Shown here: one piece after another, positions 20,764 through 29,122 of the stretch
How positions within the stretch are numbered: position 1 is the stretch's first letter
Layout of the letters: every line of letters starts with the position of its first letter
NCBI GenBank assembly: GCA_016792685.1
Contig: JAEULQ010000130.1
Span: forward strand, 1 to 33,742
DNA from: Tabrizicola sp.
GTDB taxonomy: Bacteria; Pseudomonadota; Alphaproteobacteria; Rhodobacterales; Rhodobacteraceae
Direction of reading: 5' to 3'
DNA: 33,742 nt
Notes under the pieces: generated by a model
The model's input: only the letters and a program-made list of their open reading frames with translations
Databases searched by the model: none
Told to the model about the DNA's origin: nothing
Position numbers and translations under genes: made by a program

Positions 20764-21741
20764 TCAGCCCCCCACGGCTCCGGCCACTGCGACCCAAGCC
20801 GGTATCCCCAGAACCAGATTGAACGGGAAGGTAACGCCGAGTGACAGCGTCAGATAGATGCTGGGATTGGCATCGGGAAGGGCCACGCGCATCGCCGCCG
20901 GCACGGCGATGTAGCTTGCCGAACCCGCCAGAACCATCATCAGCGCCAGCCCCCCGGGCGAAAGCCCCAGCATCAACCCTGCGGCCAGGCCGAACCCGGC
21001 CCCCACCACCGGCATCAGCAGCCCGAAAAGCAGCACCCCCGCCGTCAGAACACCTTTCGCCCCGCGCATGCCCCGCCCGGCGATCAGGCCCATGTCGAGC
21101 AGGAACAGGCACAGGACACCCTGGAACGGCGCCACGATGAAGGCCTCGATCCGCGCCATCCCCGGCGCTCCGGTGATAAGCCCGATCAGGAAAGAACCGA
21201 CCAGCAGAACGATCGAGCCGTTCAGCAGGATCTCGCGCCAAAGCTCGGCATCCATCTTTTCGGCCCGCCCGCCGCTGCGGCTGGCAAGGTACAGCGCCGA
21301 GATGATCGCCGGCGCCTCCATCGCTGCGGCCACCGCAACCATGTAGCCCTCGGCGGCCAGCCCCGCCGCCTGGACCATCGACGACCCGGTGACAAAGGTC
21401 ACGATCGAGATCGAACCATAATGCGCCGACACTGCGGCGGCATCGGTGGGCGAAAGGGACGTCATCCCGCGCAGCAGCGCAAAGGCCACGAAGGGGATGA
21501 CGAAAGACAAGGCTATCCCCGCCAGCAGCGCTGCCAAAAGCCGGGCGTCCAGCCCGTGATCCGAAACGGATACCCCGCCTTTGAAGCCGATCGCGAAGAG
21601 AAGGTAGATCGACATCCCTTTCGCGACTGCTTCCGGGATCGTCAATTCACTGCGCGCCAGCGCGGCAAACAGACCCAGCGCAAAGCACAAGATCATGGGC
21701 GTCAGCAGGTTTGTCGCTGCCAGCGTCAGGATATCTTGCAT
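20764..21741 (-). CDS. sbtA: Sodium-dependent bicarbonate transporter SbtA family permease
   Basis: A 325-residue integral membrane protein of the SbtA family (PF05982), which in cyanobacteria takes up bicarbonate with sodium. About ten hydrophobic segments are visible; features include NLLTPMILCFALGLFAALAR at the N-terminus, the AIGFKGGVSVSDHG stretch, the HYGSISIVTFVTG half-helix region likely lining the substrate site, and its counterpart GGLALMMVLAGSASYIAVPAA in the second half, consistent with the family's inverted repeat. The ATG at 21741 is preceded by GGGGGG. sbtB follows after one base. In a heterotroph this could supply bicarbonate for carboxylases such as PEP or acetyl-CoA carboxylase; substrate by homology only. 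Confidence 0.88.
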   Translation of the reverse strand: MQDILTLAATNLLTPMILCFALGLFAALARSELTIPEAVAKGMSIYLLFAIGFKGGVSVSDHGLDARLLAALLAGIALSFVIPFVAFALLRGMTSLSPTDAAAVSAHYGSISIVTFVTGSSMVQAAGLAAEGYMVAVAAAMEAPAIISALYLASRSGGRAEKMDAELWREILLNGSIVLLVGSFLIGLITGAPGMARIEAFIVAPFQGVLCLFLLDMGLIAGRGMRGAKGVLTAGVLLFGLLMPVVGAGFGLAAGLMLGLSPGGLALMMVLAGSASYIAVPAAMRVALPDANPSIYLTLSLGVTFPFNLVLGIPAWVAVAGAVGG

Positions 21742-21841
21742 TCAGTCCCCCCGATTTCCTGCCGATATGCGTGACGCGAGGAAAACTGCAACCCCGGGCA
21801 ACCGGATTTCTCTGTCACCATGAGGTTCGGTGATCGGTCCG

Positions 21842-22954
21842 TCAGCGGTTCGGACGGCTCTCTCCAATGGCAGCAACGGGCGCAAGGATGATCTCGGTTG
21901 CGTTGCGCACGGTCAGGACCAGCCCAGGCAGCAGGCCGACCCTGGACCGGGCATCCGCCCGGAAAGCCTGGTCGATACCGATGATCCCGCCGAAAAGCGC
22001 CAAAAGCGCAGGGTTTTCTCCCAGGTTCAGATGGCCGGCCCCAGTGTTGTAGGCGGTCGTATCCAGATAAGTCACCTTCAGGTCCGCGATATCTGCGACG
22101 CCGGACATGTTGCCTAGCCGTGCTTCGCTGCCGGAAAGCGTGGCGGACAGCCCCAGCACGCGGTCCCGCGAGCTGCCGAAGACCACGAAGGGCTGCGGCA
22201 ATTCGCCTATGTCCCGCGCCTGCGACCGGAACACGTCCAGATCAAGGTCGGGGGCAATCAGGACGACGCCTGCGATACGGTCCAGCGCATGGGATCCATC
22301 GCGAAGCGCCATCTGGCGCAAGGTCTCCATGGTAAGAAAAGCCCCCATGGAATGGGCCACGATGACAACCTCCCGGGCGCCAGAGGCTGCAACTTCGTTC
22401 AGCAGTGTCTCGAATCCGGTACGGGCAAAGAGCACCGAATCCCGGTCATAGACATAGCCCAGCGCCGATCCACGCGAGGGCCAGGCATAATGGATCGCAA
22501 CGCCCGGCACCTGCAGGTCATGGTGCATCTGTGCGACGCGGAAGACCCCCTCGGCCATCGTGTTGTTGAAACCGTGGACATAGACCACCGCATCTCTTTG
22601 CCCACGTACCGACATGGCCGTCTTCAGCGCCATTCTGAAGGCCTTGGACGAGGCAAAGCGGCCTTCGTCTAGCAGAAGGAAATCGCGCCCGGGATCCGGC
22701 TTCCGGGTCTTCTGCGGCCAGTTGATCTCGCCCGGGTCGCGCTCGTTGGGGATCGAGACGTCATAGCGCAGAAAGCTTGGCTCTTCGGCCCGGGCAAAGC
22801 CGAAACCACCGGTCTCGGCGCCGCGCGAGGTGGCCACGAAGATCGTCTCTGGGGTGGCTTCGGCCAGGCCAGCGGGGGCACGGGTGAACTCGCCCCGGGC
22901 CGCGCAGCTGGCAAGCACCAGCAAAAGACCGAAAATCGCGGCGCGCAAGGTCAT
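21842..22954 (-). CDS. DUF900-type alpha/beta hydrolase, probable lipoprotein
   Basis: A 370-residue alpha/beta hydrolase of the DUF900 type. A lipoprotein signal ends in the lipobox LASC, so Cys17 should carry the lipid anchor. The fold signatures are VVYVHGFNNT (oxyanion loop, about 120-130), YAWPSRG, and the nucleophile elbow AHSMGAF with Ser as nucleophile; ILIAP-type acid loop appears as VVLIAPDLDLD, with the His probably in GAGHLN. The substrate is unknown; an esterase or lipase role in the envelope is inferred. The ATG at 22954 touches its GGAG; a TTG two codons in has six bases of spacing and would still keep the lipobox, so the start may be 22948. It stands alone upstream of sbtA by 100 bases. 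Confidence 0.85.
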   Translation of the reverse strand: MTLRAAIFGLLLVLASCAARGEFTRAPAGLAEATPETIFVATSRGAETGGFGFARAEEPSFLRYDVSIPNERDPGEINWPQKTRKPDPGRDFLLLDEGRFASSKAFRMALKTAMSVRGQRDAVVYVHGFNNTMAEGVFRVAQMHHDLQVPGVAIHYAWPSRGSALGYVYDRDSVLFARTGFETLLNEVAASGAREVVIVAHSMGAFLTMETLRQMALRDGSHALDRIAGVVLIAPDLDLDVFRSQARDIGELPQPFVVFGSSRDRVLGLSATLSGSEARLGNMSGVADIADLKVTYLDTTAYNTGAGHLNLGENPALLALFGGIIGIDQAFRADARSRVGLLPGLVLTVRNATEIILAPVAAIGESRPNR

Positions 22955-23137
22955 CTCCTGTTGCTCTGGTCAGACTCGGCTTCTCGGACCCCGGGGTCAA
23001 GCTAAACCGTACCCGGGCGGACGATGAGGGTCTTGCATCCGACGCCGAATGCCGACTATCGCAACAGCGACCAGCAAAACAGGCCTTTGGTCCTGCCGAA
23101 AGGTCGACATGCGGCGAACGCCCTTGGTGACATGGAC

Positions 23138-23704
23138 ATGAGCGTAGCAGAAGACGACATTCCGATCCCGGCCTGGGACGCGGCAGGCAACTTCCAGCCG
23201 ATGGGCAAGCTTGCGGTCCATCGCCAGGGTTTGCGGCATCCGGCCGTTTCGGTCCTTGTCCTGCGCGGGCAAGAGATGCTGATCCAGCGCCGTGCCGCGG
23301 GAAAGTACCATACGCCGGGTCTCTGGGCGAACACCTGTTGCACCCACCCGTCATGGGGCGAGGCTGCCGCCGATTGCGCACGGCGTCGGCTGCGCGAGGA
23401 GCTTGGGATCACAGGGCTTGACCTTCGCCATGTGGGCCAGGCCGAATACCGCGCCGAGGTACCGGGGATCGACGGGCCCATGATCGAGCATGAGGTTGTC
23501 GAGGTCTTCGTGGCAAAGGCACCCGGCCCCGTCCAGATCACCCCCGACTCCGACGAAGTGGCTGAAACCCGCTGGGTCAGCCTCGACGCGCTGCGGGACG
23601 AGATTGCCCAAAGCCCCCAGGCCTTCACACCTTGGCTGCGCATCTATCTGGAAAAGCATGCGAAGATGATCTTTGGCGACCTGGCTGCCTCGCGGCCGGT
23701 CTGA
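23138..23704 (+). CDS. idi: Isopentenyl-diphosphate delta-isomerase, type I
   Basis: Idi interconverts isopentenyl and dimethylallyl diphosphate, balancing precursors for quinones, carotenoids and undecaprenyl phosphate. The start is placed at ATG 23138 (MSVAEDDIPIPAW), with GGTGA seven bases upstream, giving 188 residues, close to the family's ~180; ATG at 23132 is possible and an ATG at 23024 gives an extra tail without family resemblance. The catalytic cysteine lies in WANTCCTHP; the Nudix-like helix runs through GEAAADCARRRLREELG; the catalytic glutamate is in MIEHEVVEVFV. AAGKYHTPGLW is the usual substrate-side block. Regulation and operon are not evident; it is divergent from the DUF900 gene across 183 bases and is followed after 119 bases by the SDR gene. 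Confidence 0.95.
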   Translation: MSVAEDDIPIPAWDAAGNFQPMGKLAVHRQGLRHPAVSVLVLRGQEMLIQRRAAGKYHTPGLWANTCCTHPSWGEAAADCARRRLREELGITGLDLRHVGQAEYRAEVPGIDGPMIEHEVVEVFVAKAPGPVQITPDSDEVAETRWVSLDALRDEIAQSPQAFTPWLRIYLEKHAKMIFGDLAASRPV

Positions 23705-23823
23705 GATCTGCTTCCGCCTCTTCCTGGCAAAACTCCAGCCTGGTGTCTTCGGCCGCACCAGCTTGCCCTTGGCGGACCACTGCGGTCTATTGTGACTGAA
23801 GTCGCCGACGGAAGGAGCCCCCG

Positions 23824-24567
23824 ATGACACTCTCCGGCAAGACGGCCCTCGTTACGGGCGGCAATCGTGGCATCGGCCTTGCTACCGTGCGGGCGCTGGC
23901 CGAAGCCGGGGCAGACGTGCATTTCACCTCCCGCACCGCTGCGAACATTGCCGCCGCCCAGCGGGAATTGGGGGATCTCCCGGCCACCGGTCACCACGTC
24001 AATATGACCGACCGGTTTGCCATGACGACGCTGTTCGAGACGGGCTTCGACATCCTGGTGAACAACGCCGCCGTCATCGGCCCCATCGGCCGGATCCTCG
24101 ACGTCTCGGTCGAAGACTGGGCGAGGAACATCGATACCAATCTCACTTCGGCCTTCCATGCCATCCAGCTTGTCATCGGACATATGGCAGCGCAGGGCGG
24201 CGGGACGATCGTCAACATCTCCTCTGGCGCCGCGCACCGCCCGCAGGAAGGCTGGAGCGCCTATTGCGCCGGCAAGGCCGGGCTCGCGATGGTGACGCGT
24301 TCCGTCCATATGGAATATGGCGCGCAGGGCATAAGGGTCTTCGGCTTTGCGCCGGGCGTCGTCGATACCGACATGCAGGGTGCGATCCGGGCATCCGGGA
24401 TCAACCCTGTGTCGAAACTGCCCCGGGAAAGCCTGGCGCCGGCCTCCGAGCCGGCACGCGTTGTCGCCTGGCTCTGCACCGCCGCCGCCGATCCGTTGGC
24501 GGGGCAAGAGCTTGACATCCGCAACCCCGACCTTCGTGCGGCTGCCGGGCTTCCGCCCTTGGCCTGA
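23824..24567 (+). CDS. Short-chain dehydrogenase/reductase (SDR)
   Basis: A 247-residue classical SDR. The Rossmann NAD(P)-binding motif is TGGNRGIG at residues 11-18; the structural NNAA motif is in ILVNNAAVIG; the catalytic triad is Ser in NISSGAAHR and Tyr/Lys in the YCAGK box. The Arg in SRTAAN after the second strand could favour NADPH over NADH. The usual C-terminal GG-x-x-x-x-DGG is altered (LAGQELDIRNPDLR), so it is not a FabG-type reductase. The start has a strong AAGGAG six bases upstream. The FAH-family gene follows after 47 bases, and such pairs often act in sugar-acid breakdown, but the substrate is not shown here. Confidence 0.9.
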   Translation: MTLSGKTALVTGGNRGIGLATVRALAEAGADVHFTSRTAANIAAAQRELGDLPATGHHVNMTDRFAMTTLFETGFDILVNNAAVIGPIGRILDVSVEDWARNIDTNLTSAFHAIQLVIGHMAAQGGGTIVNISSGAAHRPQEGWSAYCAGKAGLAMVTRSVHMEYGAQGIRVFGFAPGVVDTDMQGAIRASGINPVSKLPRESLAPASEPARVVAWLCTAAADPLAGQELDIRNPDLRAAAGLPPLA

Positions 24568-24614
24568 CCGAAGCTGCCAGCTAACATGTCAGCGACCACA
24601 ACAAGGACCCCGAT

Positions 24615-25451
24615 ATGAAACTCCTCCGCTACGGGCCGCAGGGCCAGGAAAAACCCGGCCTGCTGGATGCGTCTGGCGCGATCCGCGATCTTTCAGCCCA
24701 TGTGGCCGACCTGTCCGGAGCCGTCCTGACCGATCTGGACCGGCTGAAATCCATCGATCCCGCCACGCTGCCGATCGTTCCCGGTGCGCCCCGCCTTGGC
24801 CCCTGTGTCGCTGGCACGGGCAAATTCATCTGCATCGGTCTGAACTACGCCGACCATGCCGCCGAAAGCGGCCTTCAGGTCCCGCCGGAACCGGTCATCT
24901 TCATGAAGGCCACCTCCGCCATCTGCGGCCCGAACGACCCCATCCTCATCCCCCGCACCAGCGTCAAGACCGACTGGGAGGTCGAGCTGGGTGTCGTCAT
25001 CGGCAAACCCGCAAAATACGTATCGGAAGCCGAAGCACTGTCCCATGTCGCGGGCTACTGCGTGATCAACGACGTGTCGGAACGCGCGTTCCAGACCGAA
25101 CGCTCCGGGCAATGGACCAAGGGGAAAAGCTGCGACAACTTCGGCCAGACCGGCCCCTGGCTCGTCACACCGGACGAGGTTCCCGACCCGCAGAACCTGT
25201 CCATGTGGCTCAAGGTCAACGGGCAGACCATGCAGAACGGCTCGACGCGGACAATGGTCTACGGGGTTGCCCATGTCGTGGCTTATCTCAGCCAGTTCTT
25301 CACCCTGCATCCCGGCGACATCATCTCGACCGGCACACCCCCTGGCGTCGGCATGGGGATGAAGCCGCCGCGCTATCTGAAAGCGGGCGACGTGGTCGAA
25401 CTTGGCATCGAAGGCCTGGGCAGCCAGAAGCAAAGCTGCATCCAGGACTGA
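24615..25451 (+). CDS. Fumarylacetoacetate hydrolase family protein
   Basis: A 278-residue FAH-family enzyme. These act on beta-diketo or alpha-keto acids by hydrolysis, decarboxylation or isomerisation, using a divalent metal. The metal ligands expected are the Glu pair in DWEVELGVVIG and the Asp in VINDVSERAFQ. Other family blocks: FICIGLNYADHAAE, PVIFMKATSAICGPND, and near the end GDIISTGTPPGVGMGM. The N-terminal ~60 residues form the usual DUF2437-like cap. AAGGA lies seven bases before the ATG. With the SDR just upstream, a role in L-fuconate or similar sugar-acid catabolism is a plausible inference; ureidoglycolate lyase annotations are also common for such proteins, without proof. A terminator-like hairpin follows. 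Confidence 0.9.
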   Translation: MKLLRYGPQGQEKPGLLDASGAIRDLSAHVADLSGAVLTDLDRLKSIDPATLPIVPGAPRLGPCVAGTGKFICIGLNYADHAAESGLQVPPEPVIFMKATSAICGPNDPILIPRTSVKTDWEVELGVVIGKPAKYVSEAEALSHVAGYCVINDVSERAFQTERSGQWTKGKSCDNFGQTGPWLVTPDEVPDPQNLSMWLKVNGQTMQNGSTRTMVYGVAHVVAYLSQFFTLHPGDIISTGTPPGVGMGMKPPRYLKAGDVVELGIEGLGSQKQSCIQD

Positions 25452-25492
25452 CCGGGTCAGCTGCCCCGTGTCGGTCTTCCGTTCCAGGTACT

Positions 25493-25513
25493 GCGGGGGT
25501 GTGAAACCCCCGC
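25493..25513. terminator. Hairpin between the convergent FAH and msrA genes
   Basis: GCGGGGGT (25493-25500) and ACCCCCGC (25506-25513) pair perfectly with a 5-base loop. It lies 42 bases after one stop and 10 after the other, but no T-run follows on either strand, so efficiency is uncertain. Confidence 0.6.
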
Positions 25514-25523
25514 CTGCACCACG

Positions 25524-26132
25524 TCAGTGCGACAGCGCAGCAGAGCCCCAGAGCTCCCGTACCCTGGCATCCCGGCCGCAGGACTTGCGATAGAACTTGT
25601 AGGCGTTTGACTGCTTCTTCGGCCCGTTGCGGGTCAGCACGATGTTCGTGCCCTTGTAATAGTCCTGGTGATAGTCCTCGGCGATCCAGAAGGGCCGGGC
25701 TGGCAGGACCGGTGTCACAATCCTCTGCCCCAGTGCCGCCTCGGCCTCGGCGACGGCAGCTTCTGCCGCAGCCCGCTGATCCGGTCCGGTCACGAAGATG
25801 GCTGTCCGGTAGGCATCCCCCCGGTCGCAGAACTGCCCGCCTGCATCCAGCACATCGACCGAGCGGAGGAACTTGGCGACCAGATCGGCATAAGAGATCA
25901 CGGCAGTGTCGAAAGTGATCTCCACTGCCTCAAAATGACCTTCGTGATTCTTGTAAGTCGGGTTCTTGCTGGTCCCGCCGGTGTAGCCAGAGACCACTTC
26001 GATGACGCCCTTCACCTTTTCGAAATCCGATTCCACGCACCAGAAGCAGCCCCCGGCGACATAGGCCTTTTCCACTTCGGCCTGTGCTGTCCCGGTCAGG
26101 CACAGCAGCACCGCAATCGCCTGTTTCCACAT
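25524..26132 (-). CDS. msrA: Peptide-methionine (S)-S-oxide reductase, exported form
   Basis: MsrA reduces the S form of methionine sulfoxide in proteins. This 202-residue version starts with a Sec signal peptide ([18 protein letters not shown], cleavage likely after residue 18), so it should act in the periplasm. The catalytic site is GGCFWC with C29 as the nucleophile; GHFEAVEI and DYHQDYY are the standard blocks. A further Cys in KSCGRD near the C-terminus could resolve the intermediate. The ATG has a very good ribosome site, GGGAGG, five bases upstream, and the last two bases of it are in a 6-bp hairpin (GTCGCC/GGCGAC, 26134-26158) touching the start. It is convergent with the FAH gene and divergent from the aminotransferase cassette. 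No msrB is nearby, and the electron donor is unknown. Confidence 0.94.
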   Translation of the reverse strand: MWKQAIAVLLCLTGTAQAEVEKAYVAGGCFWCVESDFEKVKGVIEVVSGYTGGTSKNPTYKNHEGHFEAVEITFDTAVISYADLVAKFLRSVDVLDAGGQFCDRGDAYRTAIFVTGPDQRAAAEAAVAEAEAALGQRIVTPVLPARPFWIAEDYHQDYYKGTNIVLTRNGPKKQSNAYKFYRKSCGRDARVRELWGSAALSH

Positions 26133-26277
26133 CGTCGCCTCCCGTTTCCTTCGGCGACCGTGCGGCCTTGCCGGACCACCGTCCAGTCACCGTGCCGTGA
26201 CCTCACGCAGGGGTGATGGTTTTGCTTGGCCTTACGTCCCCGCCGCCGTAGCTTGCCCCAAACGGAAAGGCCCGGAC

Positions 26278-27177
26278 ATGAACGACCACGTTTCCACCCA
26301 TCAGGCGGAAGAGGATGCCCGCAACGAATCCATCCTGATCTGGGTGGACGGAAAGCTTCTGCCCAAGGCACAGGCGACGGTCAGCGTTTATGATTCCGGC
26401 TTCATGCTGGGCGACGGGGTGTGGGAGGGGATCCGCCTTTACAACGGGCGCTGGGCCTTCATTCAGGAACACATTGACCGGCTGTTCGAGGCGGCCAAGG
26501 CCATCGACCTCGACATTGCCCGCACCAAGGACGAGGTGATCGCCGCCGTGCTGGAGACCCAGGCTGCGAACGGTATGACCAGCGATGCCCATTGTCGACT
26601 GATGGTCACCCGGGGCGTCAAGACCCGGCCCTTCCAGCATCCTCGCCTGTCCCAGCGCGGCCCGACCATGGTCATCATCATGGAGCATTCGCGCCCAAAG
26701 ATTCCGCGACCGATCACGCTCGCGACCGTTCCGCATCTGCGCGGCCTGCCGATGACGCAGGATCCGAAGCTCAACAGCCATTCGAAGCTGAACTGCATCC
26801 TCGCCTGCATCGCCGCGCAAAAGGCCGGCGCGGACGAGGCGCTGATGCTGGATGTCCATGGCTTCGTGAACACCACCAACGCCTGCAATTTCTTCATCGT
26901 CCGCAGGGGCGAGATTTGGACCTCGACCGGCGACTACTGCATGAACGGGATCACCCGACAGAAGGTGCTGGACCTGGCCCGCGCGAACGGAATTGTCGCG
27001 CGTGAGAAGAACTTCAGCCTGGTCGATACCTACAGCGCCGATGAGGCTTTCCTGACCGGCACGTTCGGGGCACAGACCCCGGTGGGTGTGATCGATGGCC
27101 GCCAGATCGGGACCGGCCAGATGGGACCCATGACCGAACGGCTGCGCGGTCTTTACAAAGCTCTGGTCGGGGCGTGA
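26278..27177 (+). CDS. Class IV PLP aminotransferase (BCAT/DAAT-like), active-site variant
   Basis: A 299-residue fold-type IV PLP enzyme, related to branched-chain and D-amino acid aminotransferases. The start is ATG at 26278, with GGAAAGG seven bases upstream; a longer frame to 26197 has no such site. Seen motifs: ILIWVDGKLLPKAQA, GFMLGDGVWEGIRLY with the phosphate-side Arg, and the PLP Lys in HSKLN (Lys170). The segment that normally reads V-x-E-[GT]-x-x-x-N is here VNTTNACNF, so the Glu that contacts the pyridine nitrogen is Thr199. The substrate therefore should not be guessed from BCAT. The next gene overlaps or abuts the stop (a GTGA at 27174), making this the first of three coupled genes. 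Confidence 0.88.
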   Translation: MNDHVSTHQAEEDARNESILIWVDGKLLPKAQATVSVYDSGFMLGDGVWEGIRLYNGRWAFIQEHIDRLFEAAKAIDLDIARTKDEVIAAVLETQAANGMTSDAHCRLMVTRGVKTRPFQHPRLSQRGPTMVIIMEHSRPKIPRPITLATVPHLRGLPMTQDPKLNSHSKLNCILACIAAQKAGADEALMLDVHGFVNTTNACNFFIVRRGEIWTSTGDYCMNGITRQKVLDLARANGIVAREKNFSLVDTYSADEAFLTGTFGAQTPVGVIDGRQIGTGQMGPMTERLRGLYKALVGA

Positions 27178-27194
27178 CCGCGCAGGGTGGCATT

Positions 27195-28400
27195 ATGGGG
27201 AAAGGCGGGCAGGGCATGGATCAAAGGGGCTCACGGCAGCAGGACACCTGGCTTCGTGCAGAAGACTGCGATCTTTCCGCCTTTGCGGCGCTTTGCGAGC
27301 AAGAGACTGATCCAGCCGATTGCCCCCTTGCGGCAAACGTCACCAAGCGGGTGCCGGTTTATGACTGCCGCGCCCTCTTGCCGCGCCTGACAAGTCCGGA
27401 CTTCGGCGAAACGCTGATGTCGGAATGGGCGCGCGTCTTTTCGACCGGGCCCGGCGTCGTGGTCCTGCAGGGCGCCGAACCCGACCATGCCATGATCGAC
27501 CGCGCCTCGGAGATCTTCCGGGACCTGATCGATCGCCAGAACCGCGAAGGCAGCGGCGGGGGTGACCATTTCGCCAAGCCGGGTGCGAACGACCGGCTTT
27601 GGAACAGTCTGGAAAAGCACTGCCTGGCCGATCCTGCGAATTTTGCCCGCTACTATGCCAACCCTTTCCTGGCGCTGGTCAGTCAGGCGTGGCTCGGCCC
27701 CTACTACCAGATGACCGCGCAACTGAACGTGGTAAACCCCGGTGGCGCGTCGCAGACACCGCACCGCGACTATCATCTGGGTTTCCAATCGGCCGAGGCG
27801 GTGTCCCGCTATCCCCGTCACGTCCATCTGATGTCGCCAATGCTGACCCTGCAGGGCGCCATCGCCCATGTCGATGCGCCGATCGAGGCCGGGCCGACCA
27901 TGCTTTTGCCGCACAGCCAGAAGTTCCCCGCAGGCTACATCGCGACCTCCCGGGCCGATTTCCGCAGCTATTTCGAGGCCAACGCCGTGCAACTGCCGCT
28001 CGCCAAGGGCGATATGCTGTTCTTCTCGCCCGCCCTGTTCCACGCCGCTGGCACCAACCGTTCCGCTGACATCCGCCGCATGGTCAACCTGTTCCAGGTT
28101 TCCTCCGCCTATGGGCGCGCGATGGAGGCGATCGATCGCACGGCCATGGTCAAGGCGCTTTACCCAGAGCTTCTGGCGGCCCAGTTGCAAGGCCGTCTGA
28201 CCCCCCGGCAGATCGCCGATGCCATCGCCGCCTCTGCGGAAGGTTACAGCTTCCCCACCAATCTCGACAGCGATCCTCCGATTGGCGGTCTTGCACCCAA
28301 ATCGCAGGCCGCGCTGGTCCACGAGGCGCTGGCTGGCAGCTGGACCGCGGCCGCACTGGAGGCCGCCCTCGACGCACAGGCGGCAAAGCGGCTGCCATGA
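27195..28400 (+). CDS. Phytanoyl-CoA dioxygenase-like Fe(II)/2-oxoglutarate oxygenase
   Basis: A PhyH-like non-haem iron oxygenase. The facial triad is visible: HRD in TPHRDYHLGF as the H-x-D, and the distal His in SPALFHAAGTNRS, with the Arg four residues on that would hold 2-oxoglutarate. Between them lies a jelly-roll (LMSPMLTLQGAIAHVDAP, GPTMLLPHSQKF). Three starts are possible: GTG 27174 (overlapping the aminotransferase stop), ATG 27195 (chosen, AGGG seven bases upstream, 401 residues) and ATG 27216. It hydroxylates or oxidatively changes some small substrate, unknown here; with a coupled aminotransferase and a sulfotransferase-like gene, an amino-acid-derived metabolite is the natural guess. 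The stop is in a 4-base overlap with the next gene. Confidence 0.85.
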   Translation: MGKGGQGMDQRGSRQQDTWLRAEDCDLSAFAALCEQETDPADCPLAANVTKRVPVYDCRALLPRLTSPDFGETLMSEWARVFSTGPGVVVLQGAEPDHAMIDRASEIFRDLIDRQNREGSGGGDHFAKPGANDRLWNSLEKHCLADPANFARYYANPFLALVSQAWLGPYYQMTAQLNVVNPGGASQTPHRDYHLGFQSAEAVSRYPRHVHLMSPMLTLQGAIAHVDAPIEAGPTMLLPHSQKFPAGYIATSRADFRSYFEANAVQLPLAKGDMLFFSPALFHAAGTNRSADIRRMVNLFQVSSAYGRAMEAIDRTAMVKALYPELLAAQLQGRLTPRQIADAIAASAEGYSFPTNLDSDPPIGGLAPKSQAALVHEALAGSWTAAALEAALDAQAAKRLP

Positions 28401-29113
28401 AGATCGCCATGTGGTCCGGGCCGCGGAACCTATCCACCGCGCTCATGTATTCCTTCGCCGCCCGTCCCGATTTCGCTGTCTGGGATGAACCGTTCTATGC
28501 CGCCTATCTGGCCGCGACCGGCATCGCCCATCCGATGGCCGACCAGGTCATGGCCGCAGGGATCATCGATCCGGCCCAGGTCGCGGCCACCTGCCTTGGG
28601 CCGAACCCCGAAGGCAAGCCGCACTGGTACCAAAAGCACATGACGCTGCACATGATCCCGGAATTCGACCGTGGGTTTCTCAGGGGTCTGACCAACGCCT
28701 TCCTGATCCGCCATCCGGCCCGCGTCGTCGCCAGCTATGCGCGCAAGCGCGAAGCCCCGACGCTGGCCGACCTTGGCTTCCTGCAGCAGGCCGAGCTTTA
28801 CGACCAGGTTGCCGAGCTGACTGGCACAGCCCCGCCGATCATTGCGGCCGAAAGCATCCGCACGGATCCGCGCGCTGCCTTGAGCCGGCTTTGCAGCGCG
28901 CTCGGCCTCAACTTCTGCGAAAGCATGCTTTCGTGGCCCGCGGGTCCCAAGGCCCAGGATGGTGTCTGGGCACCGCACTGGTACAATGCCGTGCACCGCT
29001 CCACCGGGTTTGACGACCCCGAGGATCCGCTGCCCGACCTGCCCCCGGCTTTGCAGCGTCTCGCCGATCAGGCGATGCCTTCCTACCAGCGACTTGACTC
29101 TCTTGCCCTGTGA
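28397..29113 (+). CDS. Sulfotransferase-like P-loop protein (BCAT-like-associated)
   Basis: A 238-residue P-loop protein with a sulfotransferase-like fold. The N-terminal MWSGPRNLSTALMYSF resembles the PAPS-binding 5'-phosphosulfate loop of sulfotransferases; NAFLIRHPARVVASYA is the 3'-phosphate region with its R and S residues. I know this type from a plant protein pair in which the same P-loop domain is fused to a class IV aminotransferase, recalled here from memory. The fused architecture would match the length of these two genes together. The ATG overlaps the oxygenase stop (ATGA, 28397-28400), so all three are probably translated as a unit. Whether it transfers sulfate has not been shown to my knowledge. 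Confidence 0.8.
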   Translation: MKIAMWSGPRNLSTALMYSFAARPDFAVWDEPFYAAYLAATGIAHPMADQVMAAGIIDPAQVAATCLGPNPEGKPHWYQKHMTLHMIPEFDRGFLRGLTNAFLIRHPARVVASYARKREAPTLADLGFLQQAELYDQVAELTGTAPPIIAAESIRTDPRAALSRLCSALGLNFCESMLSWPAGPKAQDGVWAPHWYNAVHRSTGFDDPEDPLPDLPPALQRLADQAMPSYQRLDSLAL

Positions 29114-29122
29114 AAGCTCTCC

